From contig JARRON010000017.1 of assembly GCA_037383845.1 (NCBI GenBank), forward strand, positions 1 through 36,046: a DNA stretch of 36,046 bases. The letters are read 5' to 3'. The position numbers and the translations under genes are program-made. This DNA is from JARRON01 sp037383845 (lineage in GTDB: Bacteria; Pseudomonadota; Gammaproteobacteria; Steroidobacterales; XN24). The notes beneath the pieces were generated by a model. That model saw only the letters and a list, made by a program, of their open reading frames with translations, was not told the DNA's origin and ran no database searches. Shown piece after piece: positions 7,362 to 15,396 of this stretch (within the stretch, counting starts at the first letter, position 1; every line of letters begins with the position of its first letter).

Positions 7362-7894
7362 CACGCATCGAGACGTCTCGCCTGACACTCCGCGAGGCCC
7401 ACGTCAGCGATGCCGCCTTCGTACTTGAACTGTTGAACGACCCCGGCTGGCTGGCGCACATCGGCGACCCGGGCGTCCGGGACCTGGCAGGCGCCCGTGA
7501 CTATATCGCCGAGCGCCTGTCCGGCTCCTACCGGGCCCACGGGTTCGGTCTCTACATCGTGGAACTGAAAGTCGCCGGCTTACCGGTCGGCTTGTGCGGG
7601 CTGGTACGACGCCATGGCCTCGATGACCCGGACATCGGCTTTGCGCTTCTCGAACGCCATTGCGGCCGGGGCTACGGCCTCGAGGCGGCCCGGGCGACCA
7701 TGGATCATGCCAGGAACGTGCTGGGGATTCGGCGCGTCCTGGCAATCACGTCCCGAGGCAACCGGGCCTCGCAAAAATTGCTGGAGTCACTCGGCCTGAA
7801 GTTCGAGCGCATGGCACGGCTCCCCGGCCAGCCCGACGAGGTCATGCTGTACGTCCCCGGACCCTCCGGCGGCGTCGCGCCGGATGGGCCATAA
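7358..7894 (+). CDS. GNAT-family N-acetyltransferase (RimJ/RimL type)
   Basis: A 178-residue protein starting with TTG in a TTGA overlap with the stop of the permease gene, so translation is probably coupled. The N-terminus ETSRLTLREAHVSDAAFVLELLNDP is characteristic of RimJ/RimL-like acetyltransferases. The acetyl-CoA loop is seen as LLERHCGRGYGLEAARATMDHA, followed by GIRRVLAITSRGNRASQKLLESLGLKFE, the typical alpha4-beta7 end. The substrate may be a protein N-terminus or a small amine; the sequence does not say. A short low-complexity tail (GPSGGVAPDGP) follows the domain. Confidence 0.9.
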   Translation: MTRIETSRLTLREAHVSDAAFVLELLNDPGWLAHIGDPGVRDLAGARDYIAERLSGSYRAHGFGLYIVELKVAGLPVGLCGLVRRHGLDDPDIGFALLERHCGRGYGLEAARATMDHARNVLGIRRVLAITSRGNRASQKLLESLGLKFERMARLPGQPDEVMLYVPGPSGGVAPDGP

Positions 7895-7924
7895 TTCCCC
7901 GGCATCCATCGCCCCGGGACTGCC

Positions 7925-8599
7925 ATGATCACCGTCCATCATCTCAACAACTCCCGGTCCCAGCGCATCCTCTGGCTGCTTGAGGAACTTGAGCTGGACT
8001 ACGAGATCAAGCGTTACCAGCGCGACCCGGAGACCATGCTCGCGCCCGCCTCGCTGATGAAAGTCCATCCCCTGGGCAAGTCGCCGGTCGTGACCGACGG
8101 CTCCCTCACCCTGGCCGAATCGGGTGCCATCATCGAGTACCTCGTAGACACCTACGATGAGCAAGGCCGGCTCGCGCCGCAGCGGGACACCCGGGACCGG
8201 CTGCGCTACACGTATTTCCTGCACTACGCGGAGGGCTCGGCCATGCCGCCGCTGCTGCTGAGGCTCGTGTTCGATCGAATCGCCGAAGGCCCGGTGCCGT
8301 TCTTCGTCAAGCCGGTCACCCGGGCTATCTCGGCCAGGGTCAACAACGACTTCATCCAGCCGCAGATCGACCGTCACCTGGATTTCCTGGAGGGAGAACT
8401 TTCCCGCCGCCGCTGGTTTGCAGGCCGGTCCTTCAGCGCCGCCGATATCCAGATGAGCTTTCCCCTGGAAGCCGCCGCTTCCAGGGGCGTGATTGGCGAC
8501 CACCGGCCGAAACTCACCGCCTTCCTCGACCGCATCCACGCGCGGCCCGCCTACCAGCGGGCCCTGGAACGCGGCGGCGAATATGCACTGGGCCGCTGA
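7925..8599 (+). CDS. Glutathione S-transferase family protein
   Basis: A 224-residue soluble protein. The N-terminal thioredoxin-like domain has HHLNNSRSQRILWLLEELELDYEI, the cis-proline segment HPLGKSPVVTD and the glutathione-contact LAESGAIIEYL. The C-terminal helical domain (about 90-220) has GRSFSAADIQMSFPLEAA, with the conserved N-capping Ser/Asp, and ends RIHARPAYQRALERGG. This arrangement is that of bacterial GSTs conjugating glutathione to electrophiles. The gene lies 30 nt after the acetyltransferase and 8 nt before the SRPBCC gene, probably in one transcript. Confidence 0.94.
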   Translation: MITVHHLNNSRSQRILWLLEELELDYEIKRYQRDPETMLAPASLMKVHPLGKSPVVTDGSLTLAESGAIIEYLVDTYDEQGRLAPQRDTRDRLRYTYFLHYAEGSAMPPLLLRLVFDRIAEGPVPFFVKPVTRAISARVNNDFIQPQIDRHLDFLEGELSRRRWFAGRSFSAADIQMSFPLEAAASRGVIGDHRPKLTAFLDRIHARPAYQRALERGGEYALGR

Positions 8600-8607
8600 G
8601 CCCTGAC

Positions 8608-9132
8608 GTGCAGCCGATGCCGGAAACCATGAACCCCCGACGCAGCCTGACCGCACCCGTGGAAGACCGGGTGCTGCACCTGGCGGCGGAACTGCCGGTT
8701 CCGCCGGGGGACGCTTTCGAATGGTTCTGTCTCGAAGAGCGGCTGCAGGAATGGCTGGTGCCCCAGGCCCGGGTCGAGCCCCGGACCGGCGGCGCTTACG
8801 AGCTGTTCTGGGCGCCGGAGGATCCCGAGAACGACAGCACCATCGGCTGCCGGATCACCGTGTTCCAGCCCGGGGAAGTCCTCGGGTTCCAGTGGCGCAG
8901 CCCCCGACAGTTCAAGCCGTTCGCCAATGGCGCCGACCCGCTCACCCACGTGCTGGCGAGTTTCGCGGCTCAGCATGGCGGGGCACGGATCCACCTCGTG
9001 CATACGGGCTGGCGGAGCGGACCGGAATGGGAGGCCGCGGCAGCCTGGCAGGAACTGGCGTGGCGGAAGGCCCTGCGCGCTCTGGCCGCCGCCGTATCCG
9101 GCAGCCGCCCACCCCACCATATCGGGAACTGA
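8608..9132 (+). CDS. SRPBCC (AHSA1-like) domain protein
   Basis: Up to 174 residues. The fold is recognised from VLHLAAELPVPPGDAFEWFCLEERLQEWLVPQARVEPRTGGAYELFW, then GEVLGFQWRSP, and a C-terminal helix following HTGWRSGPEWEAAAAWQELAWRKALRAL. AHSA1-type SRPBCC proteins have a hydrophobic pocket and bind lipid-like or other small ligands; no catalytic residues can be named. The GTG at 8608 is the outermost start; ATGs at 8617 and 8629 are equally possible as no strong ribosome binding site picks one. It is in the same run as the GST and DUF1801 genes. Confidence 0.8.
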   Translation: MQPMPETMNPRRSLTAPVEDRVLHLAAELPVPPGDAFEWFCLEERLQEWLVPQARVEPRTGGAYELFWAPEDPENDSTIGCRITVFQPGEVLGFQWRSPRQFKPFANGADPLTHVLASFAAQHGGARIHLVHTGWRSGPEWEAAAAWQELAWRKALRALAAAVSGSRPPHHIGN

Positions 9133-9151
9133 CACACCGCGCGGAGGGGAT

Positions 9152-9568
9152 ATGGCCGGACAAAAGACGACCCCCACCGACGCGAGCGTCGATGCCTTCG
9201 TCGAGGCGACGGTGGAGGAAGCCCGGCGCGGAGACGCCGGCACGCTGCTGGGCATGATGAGCAGGATCACCGGAGAGCCGCCCAAGATGTGGGGTTCATC
9301 CATCATCGGCTTCGGCAGCTATCACTACCGGTACGCCAGCGGTCGGGAAGGCGACTGGATGCTCACGGGTTTCTCGCCGCGAAAGCGTGACTTCTCAATT
9401 TACGTTATGGCCGGTCTCGATCGTTATCCGGAGCTGATGAAGAAACTCGGCAGGTATCGCGCAGGCAAGTCCTGCCTGTACGTCAGGCGCCTTGCCGATA
9501 TCGACCTGCATGTCCTGGAAGAGCTCCTCGAGCGCTCCGTCGGCTGGATCCGCACGACCTATGGCTGA
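9152..9568 (+). CDS. DUF1801 domain protein
   Basis: A 138-residue protein with a good ribosome binding site (GCGGAGGGG) before the ATG at 9152. The frame is open further upstream but that part overlaps the SRPBCC gene. The DUF1801 (YdhG-like) pattern is visible as KMWGSSIIGFGSYHYRYASGREGDWMLTGFSPRKRDFSIY and GRYRAGKSCLYVRRLADID. The family is small, cytoplasmic and poorly understood; an iron-chaperone role has been proposed for some members. Its stop overlaps the arfB start by 8 nt, which implies translational coupling. Confidence 0.88.
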   Translation: MAGQKTTPTDASVDAFVEATVEEARRGDAGTLLGMMSRITGEPPKMWGSSIIGFGSYHYRYASGREGDWMLTGFSPRKRDFSIYVMAGLDRYPELMKKLGRYRAGKSCLYVRRLADIDLHVLEELLERSVGWIRTTYG

Positions 9569-10019
9569 GAACGGGCCCGACGGGGCGGCCGGACACGGCC
9601 CGGCCCTGAAAATCACGCCGACGGTTTCCCTGCCGCTGGCAGAGATCGAGATCTCCGCCGTGCGCGCCTCCGGCGCCGGGGGACAGAATGTGAACAAGGT
9701 GGCCACGGCGGTCCACCTGAGGTTTGACATCCCCTCGTCTTCACTCCCGGCGGCGTGGAAGCAGCGCCTGCTGGCCCTGTCCGATGGCCGCATCACCGGG
9801 GACGGAACGGTGATCATCAAGGCGCAGGAACACCGGAGCCTGGAGAAGAATCGCCAGGCCGCGCTGCAGCGGCTGAAAGACCTCCTGACGGGCGTGTCGC
9901 GGCCGCCAAAACGGAGAATCCCTACCCGGCCCGGCCGGGCCGCCAGGAAACGCCGGATGGACGAGAAGGCCCGGCGGGGCCGGGTCAAGGCCCTGCGGGG
10001 CAAACCAGGCGTGGAATAA
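9561..10019 (+). CDS. arfB: Alternative ribosome-rescue factor ArfB (YaeJ)
   Basis: A 152-residue peptidyl-tRNA hydrolase that releases peptides from ribosomes stalled on non-stop mRNA. It contains the GGQ catalytic motif (residues 40-42) in SGAGGQNVNKVATAVHLRFD, and the basic C-terminal tail (RRIPTRPGRAARKRRMDEKA, then RGRVKALRG) that enters the empty mRNA channel in the known E. coli protein. This tail, and the absence of release-factor codon-recognition domains, separates it from RF1/RF2. It is slightly longer than E. coli ArfB (140 aa) through its N-terminus, so a start inside the overlap with DUF1801 is chosen (ATG 9561). Confidence 0.95.
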   Translation: MAENGPDGAAGHGPALKITPTVSLPLAEIEISAVRASGAGGQNVNKVATAVHLRFDIPSSSLPAAWKQRLLALSDGRITGDGTVIIKAQEHRSLEKNRQAALQRLKDLLTGVSRPPKRRIPTRPGRAARKRRMDEKARRGRVKALRGKPGVE

Positions 10020-10063
10020 GGGGGCGATCTCCGGCCGAAAACGCTGTCCGGCTGCGCGCTGTC

Positions 10064-10069
10064 TACAAT
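10064..10069 (+). promoter_or_regulatory. Candidate -10 element upstream of the molbindin gene
   Basis: TACAAT differs at one base from TATAAT and lies 57 nt before the molbindin start. No good -35 element is seen at the right distance. A short hairpin GCACCG-CT-CGGTGC (10084-10097) followed by ATTTT lies between this element and the ribosome binding site. Confidence 0.35.
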
Positions 10070-10126
10070 AACGGGCAGACCCGGCACCGCTCGGTGCATT
10101 TTCAACCACCTCAGCAGGAGACTTTC

Positions 10127-10333
10127 ATGAAGATCAGCGCCCGGAATGTGATCAAGGGCCGCGTCAAGTCTATCCAGATCGGCGCCGTCAATGCCGAAGT
10201 CATCATCGACGTCGGCGGCACGGAGATCGTGTCCATCATCACCAGGAGCAGCGCGGAGGAACTCGGACTGGCCGAAGGCAGCGAGATCTACGCCGTGGTC
10301 AAGGCCTCCAACGTCATGGTAGCCACCGGCTGA
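10127..10333 (+). CDS. mop: Molbindin (TOBE-domain molybdate/tungstate-binding protein)
   Basis: A 68-residue protein with a clear ribosome binding site (AGGAG at 10116-10120). It is a single Mop/TOBE domain: SARNVIKGRVKSIQIGAVNAEV, EIVSIITRSSAEELGLAEGSE, YAVVKASNVMVATG. In characterised molbindins six such chains assemble and hold molybdate or tungstate at the interfaces, serving as a cytoplasmic oxyanion store or buffer. The neighbouring regulator and tungstate importer support that role here. No transmembrane or signal segment is present. Confidence 0.95.
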   Translation: MKISARNVIKGRVKSIQIGAVNAEVIIDVGGTEIVSIITRSSAEELGLAEGSEIYAVVKASNVMVATG

Positions 10334-10522
10334 CCGTGATCGCCGGAGGGAATCCCGCGAAGACGACCCTGGAATCGTGAACGACAGACTCACGGAAAAC
10401 ACGCCGGCCACGGCCAGGTCGATCTGTGACAGCCGGCGCCGTGCTGTTCCGGGCGCCCGTGCAAAGCCGGCAATTGTCCGGGGACTGCACGGCGGGCATC
10501 CACCGTAACCTGGATAGAGCCG

Positions 10523-11410
10523 GTGTCGAATCTCTCAAGCGAGTTCCTCACCACGCGGCAGCTGGCCGAGCTGCTCCACATCAAGGAGCGGCGGGTTTAC
10601 GACCTCGCCGCGTCCGGGCAGGTCCCCTGCTCCCGTGTCACGGGGAAACTTCTCTTCCCGCGCCGTGCCGTCGAAGAATGGATCGCCCGTAACAGCTCCG
10701 GAGGCGCGGAAACCCCAAAGCACCGTGCCGCAAGAGTCGTCCTGGGCAGCCAGGATCCCCTGCTGAAGTGGGCGCTGAGAGCCTCGGGGACCGAGCTGGC
10801 GACACTTTTCGAGGGGAGCCTGAACGGTCTCGACCGGTTCGGTCAGGGCGAGGGCCTGGCCGCCGGGCTGCACCTGTTCGACGCCGATACGGGCGCCTGG
10901 AACGTTCCCGCCGTGCGCAGCCGTTTCGAGTACGCCCCCGTTGTCCTGGTGGAGTTCGCCTGGCGCGAGCGGGGCTTCATCCTCTCGCCTGGCCAGGGGG
11001 AGGATTTTTCGGGACTCTCGGATCTCGCGAACAAACGCGTGGCCCGCCGCCAGCCCACCGCCGGCAGCCAGGTCCTCCTCAGCCACCTTCTGGACGAGGC
11101 CGGCATCGATGCCGGCGCCATCAGCTGGACGGAAACCGCGGGCACCGAAACGGAGCTGGCCATCGCCGTCCTGGAGGGCAAGGCGGATGTCGCCTTCGGA
11201 CTCCGGGCAGCGGCGCAACAGCTGAAACTGCACTTCGTGCCACACGGCCGGGAACGCTTCGACCTGCTCGTGGACCGGGCGGCATGGTTCGACCCGCCGT
11301 TCCAGGAGCTGCTGTCTTTCTTCCGTTGCGGGGCGTTCCGGGAAAAGGCCGGGACCCTCGGCGGCTATGACATATCCGGCCTGGGCACGGTGCACTTCAA
11401 CGGCAGCTAG
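10523..11410 (+). CDS. Helix-turn-helix regulator with C-terminal binding-protein-like domain, probably oxyanion-responsive
   Basis: A 295-residue protein with GTG start. The first about 60 residues are an excisionase/MerR-like helix-turn-helix (LTTRQLAELLHIKERRVYDLAASGQVPCSRVTGKLLFPRRAVEEWI). The rest (about 70-280) resembles the PBP_like domain often paired with such HTHs: LGSQDPLLKWAL, GLSDLANKRVARRQPTAGSQVLL, GTETELAIAVLEGKADVAFGLRAAAQQ, and a C-terminal FQELLSFFRCGAFREKA. The architecture suggests a one-component regulator that senses a small ligand. Its position between mop and the convergent tungstate transporter makes tungstate or molybdate (or a related cofactor) the likely ligand; this is inference. 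The 189 nt between mop and this gene hold no further gene or clear operator. Confidence 0.85.
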   Translation: MSNLSSEFLTTRQLAELLHIKERRVYDLAASGQVPCSRVTGKLLFPRRAVEEWIARNSSGGAETPKHRAARVVLGSQDPLLKWALRASGTELATLFEGSLNGLDRFGQGEGLAAGLHLFDADTGAWNVPAVRSRFEYAPVVLVEFAWRERGFILSPGQGEDFSGLSDLANKRVARRQPTAGSQVLLSHLLDEAGIDAGAISWTETAGTETELAIAVLEGKADVAFGLRAAAQQLKLHFVPHGRERFDLLVDRAAWFDPPFQELLSFFRCGAFREKAGTLGGYDISGLGTVHFNGS

Positions 11411-11434
11411 GCCGGGGCCGCGACGTTCCCGGCC
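11410..11434. terminator. Hairpin between convergent regulator and tupA genes
   Basis: A 7-bp perfect inverted repeat GGCCGGG / CCCGGCC with an 11-nt loop starts at the last base of the regulator stop codon. No T-run follows, so intrinsic termination is uncertain. Confidence 0.3.
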
Positions 11435-11469
11435 GCCACGTCCGGGGCCCGTCGTTCAACCGCGAAAGA

Positions 11470-12324
11470 CTAGTCCTGGCCCGCAGCCTCGCCCGCGCTG
11501 CGGGCATTGGGAAAGAACAGCTGCTGGCCGTGGAGGGTATAGCCCGCGATGGCCGCCTGTCCTTCCGGGCCCAGGATCCAGTCGATGAACCGCTGACCGC
11601 CTTCGACGTTGACGTTGGGATACCTATCGGGGTTGACCAGGATCACGCCGTACTGGTTGAACAGGTCCCGATCGCCGTCCACCAGGATCTCGTGGCCACC
11701 CTTGTTCCTGAAGCTGATCCATGTAGCCCGGTCCGTCAGCGCGTAAGCGTCCATGCCCACCGCGGCATTCAGCGTCGCGCCCATCCCCGAGCCGGTCTCC
11801 CGATACCAGGTGCCACTGGCTCGGGTCGGGTCTGTCCCGGCAGCCTTCCACAGGGCCATTTCCTTCTTGTGGGTGCCCGAGTTGTCGCCGCGGGAAGCGA
11901 ACTTCGCCTCCTCCCGGGCGATCCTGGCCAGAGCCGCCGGCGCCTTTTCCATGCCCCTGATCCCGGCCGGGTCCTGCGGCGGGCCGACGATGATGAAGTC
12001 GTTGTACATGACGTCAAAACGCTCCACGCCGTAGCCTTCGGCGACGAACTTCTCCTCCGCCGCCTTCGCGTGAACCAGCAACACGTCGCCGTCGCCGTTC
12101 TGGGCATTCTTGATCGCCTGACCCGTCCCTACGGCTACCACGTTGACCTTGATGCCGGTCTGGTTCTCGAACATGGGCAGGATGTAGTCGTACAGGCCCG
12201 AGTTGGCGGTGGAGGTCGTAGACTGAAGAAGGACGGACGATTCCGCGGCCGCGGGCGTTGCGGAAGAAAACATCCCGGCGACAGCGAGCACCGGCCAAAA
12301 TCGCAGTAATACTCGAAGATTCAC
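11470..12324 (-). CDS. tupA: Tungstate ABC transporter substrate-binding protein
   Basis: A 284-residue periplasmic binding protein with a Sec signal peptide (hydrophobic core near residues 8-20, cleavage probably after PAAA). After it comes VLLQSTTSTANSGLYDYILP, the TTTS-type oxyanion motif typical of TupA. Further family features are GTGQAIKNAQNGDGDVLLVHA, ERFDVMYNDFIIVGPPQDPAGI, FASRGDNSGTHKKE and GMGATLNAA. This distinguishes it from ModA/WtpA. The start is GTG with AAGG upstream. It is the last gene of tupB-tupC-tupA, 25 nt after tupC. It captures tungstate (possibly also molybdate) for TupB. Confidence 0.93.
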   Translation of the reverse strand: MNLRVLLRFWPVLAVAGMFSSATPAAAESSVLLQSTTSTANSGLYDYILPMFENQTGIKVNVVAVGTGQAIKNAQNGDGDVLLVHAKAAEEKFVAEGYGVERFDVMYNDFIIVGPPQDPAGIRGMEKAPAALARIAREEAKFASRGDNSGTHKKEMALWKAAGTDPTRASGTWYRETGSGMGATLNAAVGMDAYALTDRATWISFRNKGGHEILVDGDRDLFNQYGVILVNPDRYPNVNVEGGQRFIDWILGPEGQAAIAGYTLHGQQLFFPNARSAGEAAGQD

Positions 12325-12349
12325 AGTCGTGCCTTGCCGATCGGCTCGT

Positions 12350-13114
12350 CTAGCTGAGAATCAGGCGACCCGCCAGATAGTCACGGGCTTCTCTGGAAAC
12401 GGGATCCTCGAAGAACGATCCGGCCGGCGTGTGCTCCAGCAGCCGGCCCCGATTGAGAAATACGACGTCGTCCGCGAGGCGACGGGCCTGGCCCAGGTCG
12501 TGGGTCACGTAGACGATCTTGGTGCCGCCCGCGTAGGCGCGCCTCACGATGGTCTCGATCGCGGCCGTGGAGGCGGGATCCAGGCTGGCAGTGGGCTCGT
12601 CCATGAACATGATGCTCGGCGAAAGTGCCAGGGCCCTCGCCAGAGCGAGACGCTGCTGTTCACCTCCGGACAACAGCCGGGCAGGCTGGTGGGCGTAGGG
12701 AAGAAGCCCGACCTCGTTCAGGATGGCCTCGATCCGCTCGCGGGATGAGTCGCCCCTCACCCTGAGGACGAACCTGACGTTGGCCGCGACGGACCGGCGG
12801 AGCAGTACCGGCCGCTGGAACACCATCGCCTGCTGTTTTCGCAGCTCGGGACTCAGCGGCTGTCCCCTGCAGAACACGTAGCCCGCCGTGGGTGGAATCA
12901 GGCCGTGAAGCAGACGCAGCAGCAGGCTCTTTCCCGCCCCGTTGGGCCCCATGACGACGGTAATACTGTCGGCGGGCAGACGTAGATCGACGCCGTCAAC
13001 CAGGCGCTTGCCCCCGGCGCTGTAGGTCAGCCCCCGCGCCTCAGCTACCGGGTCGCCGACGTGCAGTTCCCGTCTGGGAACCGGCACAACCGTTCGCAAG
13101 GCTGCTTCAGGCAT
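12350..13114 (-). CDS. tupC: Tungstate ABC transporter ATP-binding protein
   Basis: A 254-residue ABC ATPase: Walker A GPNGAGKS (56-63), Q-loop VFQRPVLLRRSV, signature LSGGEQQRLALARALA, Walker B IMFMDEPTASLD and switch His in VYVTHDLGQARRLADD. The first about 22 residues precede the domain. It overlaps the 3' end of tupB by 8 nt, implying coupled translation, and it energises TupB. No C-terminal TOBE regulatory domain is present, unlike ModC; the separate Mop protein at 10127 could supply oxyanion binding in the cell. Confidence 0.93.
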   Translation of the reverse strand: MPEAALRTVVPVPRRELHVGDPVAEARGLTYSAGGKRLVDGVDLRLPADSITVVMGPNGAGKSLLLRLLHGLIPPTAGYVFCRGQPLSPELRKQQAMVFQRPVLLRRSVAANVRFVLRVRGDSSRERIEAILNEVGLLPYAHQPARLLSGGEQQRLALARALALSPSIMFMDEPTASLDPASTAAIETIVRRAYAGGTKIVYVTHDLGQARRLADDVVFLNRGRLLEHTPAGSFFEDPVSREARDYLAGRLILS

Positions 13115-13814
13115 AAGCGTACCGACTCGCTGTCACCCGCAGCATCATCACCGCCGCGTTCACCGACAGGGCGATGGCCAGCAGGATAATGCCCAGGGCC
13201 AGGGCCAGGCCCAGATCGCCCCTGGACGTCTCGAGTGCGATCGCCGTCGTCATCACGCGGGTGAGATGGTCGATGTTGCCGCCGACAATAATGACCGCAC
13301 CGACCTCGGCCACTGCCCGCCCGAAGCCCGCCAGGCCCACGGTCAGGAGACTGTAACGAGCGTCCCACAGCAGCGCGGCCACCGCCTGGCGCCGGGAGAG
13401 CGAAAGCGAACGGAAGTGTTCCGCGTACTCGGAATGCAGCTGCTCGACGACTTCCCGGGACAGGGCGGCGACGATCGGCGTGATCAACACCGACTGGGCG
13501 ATGATCATCGCCGTCGGTGTGTACAGCAGACCCAGCCAGCCCATCGGACCCGCGTTCGACAACAGCAGGTAGATCATCAGCCCTACGACGACCGGGGGCA
13601 GGCCCATCAGCGCGTTCAGCAGCACCACCACCCCGGTCCTTCCCGGGAACCGACCGATGGCGACCGCCGCGCCCAGGGGAAGTCCCAGCAGGCAGGCAAC
13701 GGCCACGGCACTCAGGCTCACCCGCAGGGAAAGGAGCACGATCTCAAGCAGGTCCGGGTCTGCCGATAGCACCAACCGGAACGCAAGGCCGAAAGCTTCC
13801 CCGAAATCCTGCAT
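13107..13814 (-). CDS. tupB: Tungstate ABC transporter permease
   Basis: A 235-residue inner-membrane permease of the molybdate/tungstate/sulfate type, with about five to six hydrophobic segments. The cytoplasmic EAA loop, which contacts the ATPase, is seen around FRSLSLSRRQAVAALLWDARY and continues as GRAVAEVGAVIIVGGNIDHLTRVMTTAIALETSRGDL, a characteristic TupB segment. First gene of tupBCA. The region upstream is locally AT-rich and holds a TTGCAT direct repeat (13848-13863) that may be regulatory. Confidence 0.93.
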   Translation of the reverse strand: MQDFGEAFGLAFRLVLSADPDLLEIVLLSLRVSLSAVAVACLLGLPLGAAVAIGRFPGRTGVVVLLNALMGLPPVVVGLMIYLLLSNAGPMGWLGLLYTPTAMIIAQSVLITPIVAALSREVVEQLHSEYAEHFRSLSLSRRQAVAALLWDARYSLLTVGLAGFGRAVAEVGAVIIVGGNIDHLTRVMTTAIALETSRGDLGLALALGIILLAIALSVNAAVMMLRVTASRYAYA

Positions 13815-13847
13815 CTTCTACGTCATCAGCGATAAAGGACGGAGAGT

Positions 13848-13863
13848 TTGCATTAGATTGCAT
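13848..13863. promoter_or_regulatory. Direct TTGCAT repeat upstream of tupB
   Basis: TTGCAT occurs twice with a 10-bp period (TTGCAT-TAGA-TTGCAT), 34-49 nt before the tupB start, in the most AT-rich stretch of this area. One helical turn of spacing on one DNA face is what a bound regulator could use. No ModE-type palindrome is seen. Confidence 0.3.
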
Positions 13864-14115
13864 GATTACGGCAACACGACATGCCAGCTGCAGGCATCCA
13901 TGGCAGAGGCGCCAAAAGCGGTTCGTCCACAGGAAGATCATCCCGCCGGAGAGCCGCCTGCACGCCGGTCGGGCGAGAGACGCCGCTCCCCTTCCCGCCG
14001 TGGGACATGAGCGCCAGCGCGTCGCCTCCGGCCCGGGCACAGGATGCTCGTGGCCGGCTCCTTCTCCTCCTGCGGGCTCCGGCGGACGCGACTCCAGGCT
14101 AGCTTGGCCAGGCAC
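13864..14115. other. Non-coding stretch between tupB and the porin terminator
   Basis: Together with 13815-13863 this makes about 300 nt without a supported gene. Open frames across it have no ribosome binding site, no recognisable family and untypical composition. It should contain the tupBCA promoter near its left end; I see no further clear structure. Confidence 0.5.
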
Positions 14116-14149
14116 AAAAAAGCCCGGCCGCCCCGTGGGGCGGCCGGGC
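14116..14149 (-). terminator. Rho-independent terminator of the porin gene
   Basis: On the minus strand a perfect 13-bp stem (14122-14134 with 14137-14149, GCCCGGCCGCCCC / GGGGCGGCCGGGC) with a 2-nt nominal loop is followed by six T (14116-14121 as A on the plus strand). It lies 35 nt after the porin stop. Confidence 0.93.
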
Positions 14150-14183
14150 CGCGGCTGGCCGGGAGCCAGTCTGTTGCCAGGCG

Positions 14184-15311
14184 CTACATCTTCCAGGCCA
14201 GGTCGAACTGGATACGGTCGTAATCCCGCTCGTTGGTCGTCTTCGTGACACTGCTCATGATGTAGGTCAGGCCGATCTTCCAGTTCTTCGCGGGGGCATA
14301 GGCGCCCTGGAACACCCAGCCGTCGAAGTCTGTATCACCGGCACCCACGTCGGAGTCGACCACGCCACCGTAGATGGCGTCCTTCTCGATGTCGTGCCAC
14401 ACGGCTCCGACCTCCCAGGTACCGGGATCACTGGCCTTGCCGTACTTGGCGCCAAAGGAGTAGGCGGTGTCCTCTTCTGCGTCGCCGTTCTGGCCCCAGG
14501 AGCCGAAGATGTTGAATCCGGCGATCTTCACGCCGCCGCGGACCTGGAGCATGTTGTAGTCGTAGACCAGGTTGCCGCTCTCATCGACGGTATTGCCGTT
14601 GCAGTTACCCTCGTAGCAGGGGTTCCGCCCCTCCATCTCCTGGTAGTCCTGGTAGAGAACGCTGGCATAGAACAGATCGCCGGCGTAGCCGAACTCACCG
14701 CCCCACACCGTAGTGTCATCGTCCGAGGAACGCTCGGCGATCCAGAAATAGTGCAGGTGACCGTAGAACGGCCCGCCGAAGCCGAAATCCATGACCACGC
14801 CTTCCGGATTGAGGTCGCTGTCGTAGAAATAGTCCAGCGGATTCGTTTCCCACGGCTGCTTCATCTTGCCGAACGTGAATGCAAACGCGTCCGTGGCCTG
14901 CCACTTCGCGTACGCCCGGCTCACGCCCAGCTCCTTGCTGGCGCTGTCACCGCCCAGGGTGACGTTGCCGGATCGCGGATCCGGGCCAGCGGTGCGGAGC
15001 TGCACGCCCAGTTCTGTGTTGTCGTTGACCTTGCCCACAACGTTCAGGCGCGCCCGGCCGCGGTGCCGGTAGCGCTTGTCCGAATCGCCTTCCCGGTCGA
15101 TGTACTCGACGCGATAGCGAAGATCTGCACTGACCTTGATCTTCTCGGCCCAGCTGGACTTTTCTTCAGAGGCTTCCAGCTCCGCTACCTTGGCATTGAG
15201 CTCCTGCACCTCGGATTTCAGCTCGCTGATCTCGGCCGAGCTCTGGCCGTAGGCGATTGCCGGCAGCCCCAGCGCCAGCGCAACCGCGGTCCCCAAAACA
15301 GCATTCTTCAT
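14184..15311 (-). CDS. Putative porin (Porin_5-like outer-membrane protein)
   Basis: A 375-residue protein with signal peptide (MKNAVLGTAVALALGLPAIAYG). A short coiled-coil follows (SSAEISELKSEVQELNAKVA), then a beta-barrel rich in alternating aromatic/polar strands (VSADLRYRVEYIDREG, RGRARLNVVGKVNDNTELGVQL, RAYAKWQATDAFAFTFGKM) and a C-terminal strand FDLAWKM. The N-terminal coiled-coil plus barrel is the Porin_5 arrangement. A loop with two cysteines (NPCYEGNCNGN) may be disulfide-bonded, and strands are joined by acidic loops (GDSDKRY, SSDDDT), as in cation-interacting porins. ATG 15311 has GGAG 6 nt upstream; a longer frame to 15494 has no signal sequence. The transported solute is unknown. 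Confidence 0.9.
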   Translation of the reverse strand: MKNAVLGTAVALALGLPAIAYGQSSAEISELKSEVQELNAKVAELEASEEKSSWAEKIKVSADLRYRVEYIDREGDSDKRYRHRGRARLNVVGKVNDNTELGVQLRTAGPDPRSGNVTLGGDSASKELGVSRAYAKWQATDAFAFTFGKMKQPWETNPLDYFYDSDLNPEGVVMDFGFGGPFYGHLHYFWIAERSSDDDTTVWGGEFGYAGDLFYASVLYQDYQEMEGRNPCYEGNCNGNTVDESGNLVYDYNMLQVRGGVKIAGFNIFGSWGQNGDAEEDTAYSFGAKYGKASDPGTWEVGAVWHDIEKDAIYGGVVDSDVGAGDTDFDGWVFQGAYAPAKNWKIGLTYIMSSVTKTTNERDYDRIQFDLAWKM

Positions 15312-15396
15312 GTTGATCTCCAACAACAACGTGTTTGTCCATGAGCCGAACGGCCGCCGCGTAAGGGCAGACGCTGAAATTTCGGTGTCAGAAGGG

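Noticed and set aside
10084..10102. Short hairpin followed by TTTT as a terminator for arfB
   Set aside because: The stem is only 6 bp with a 2-nt nominal loop and lies after a candidate -10 element for mop; the evidence is too weak for a terminator call.
10334..10522. Possible Moco/tungsten riboswitch before the HTH-PBP gene
   Set aside because: Several GC palindromes are present, but I could not match the conserved core of that riboswitch class.
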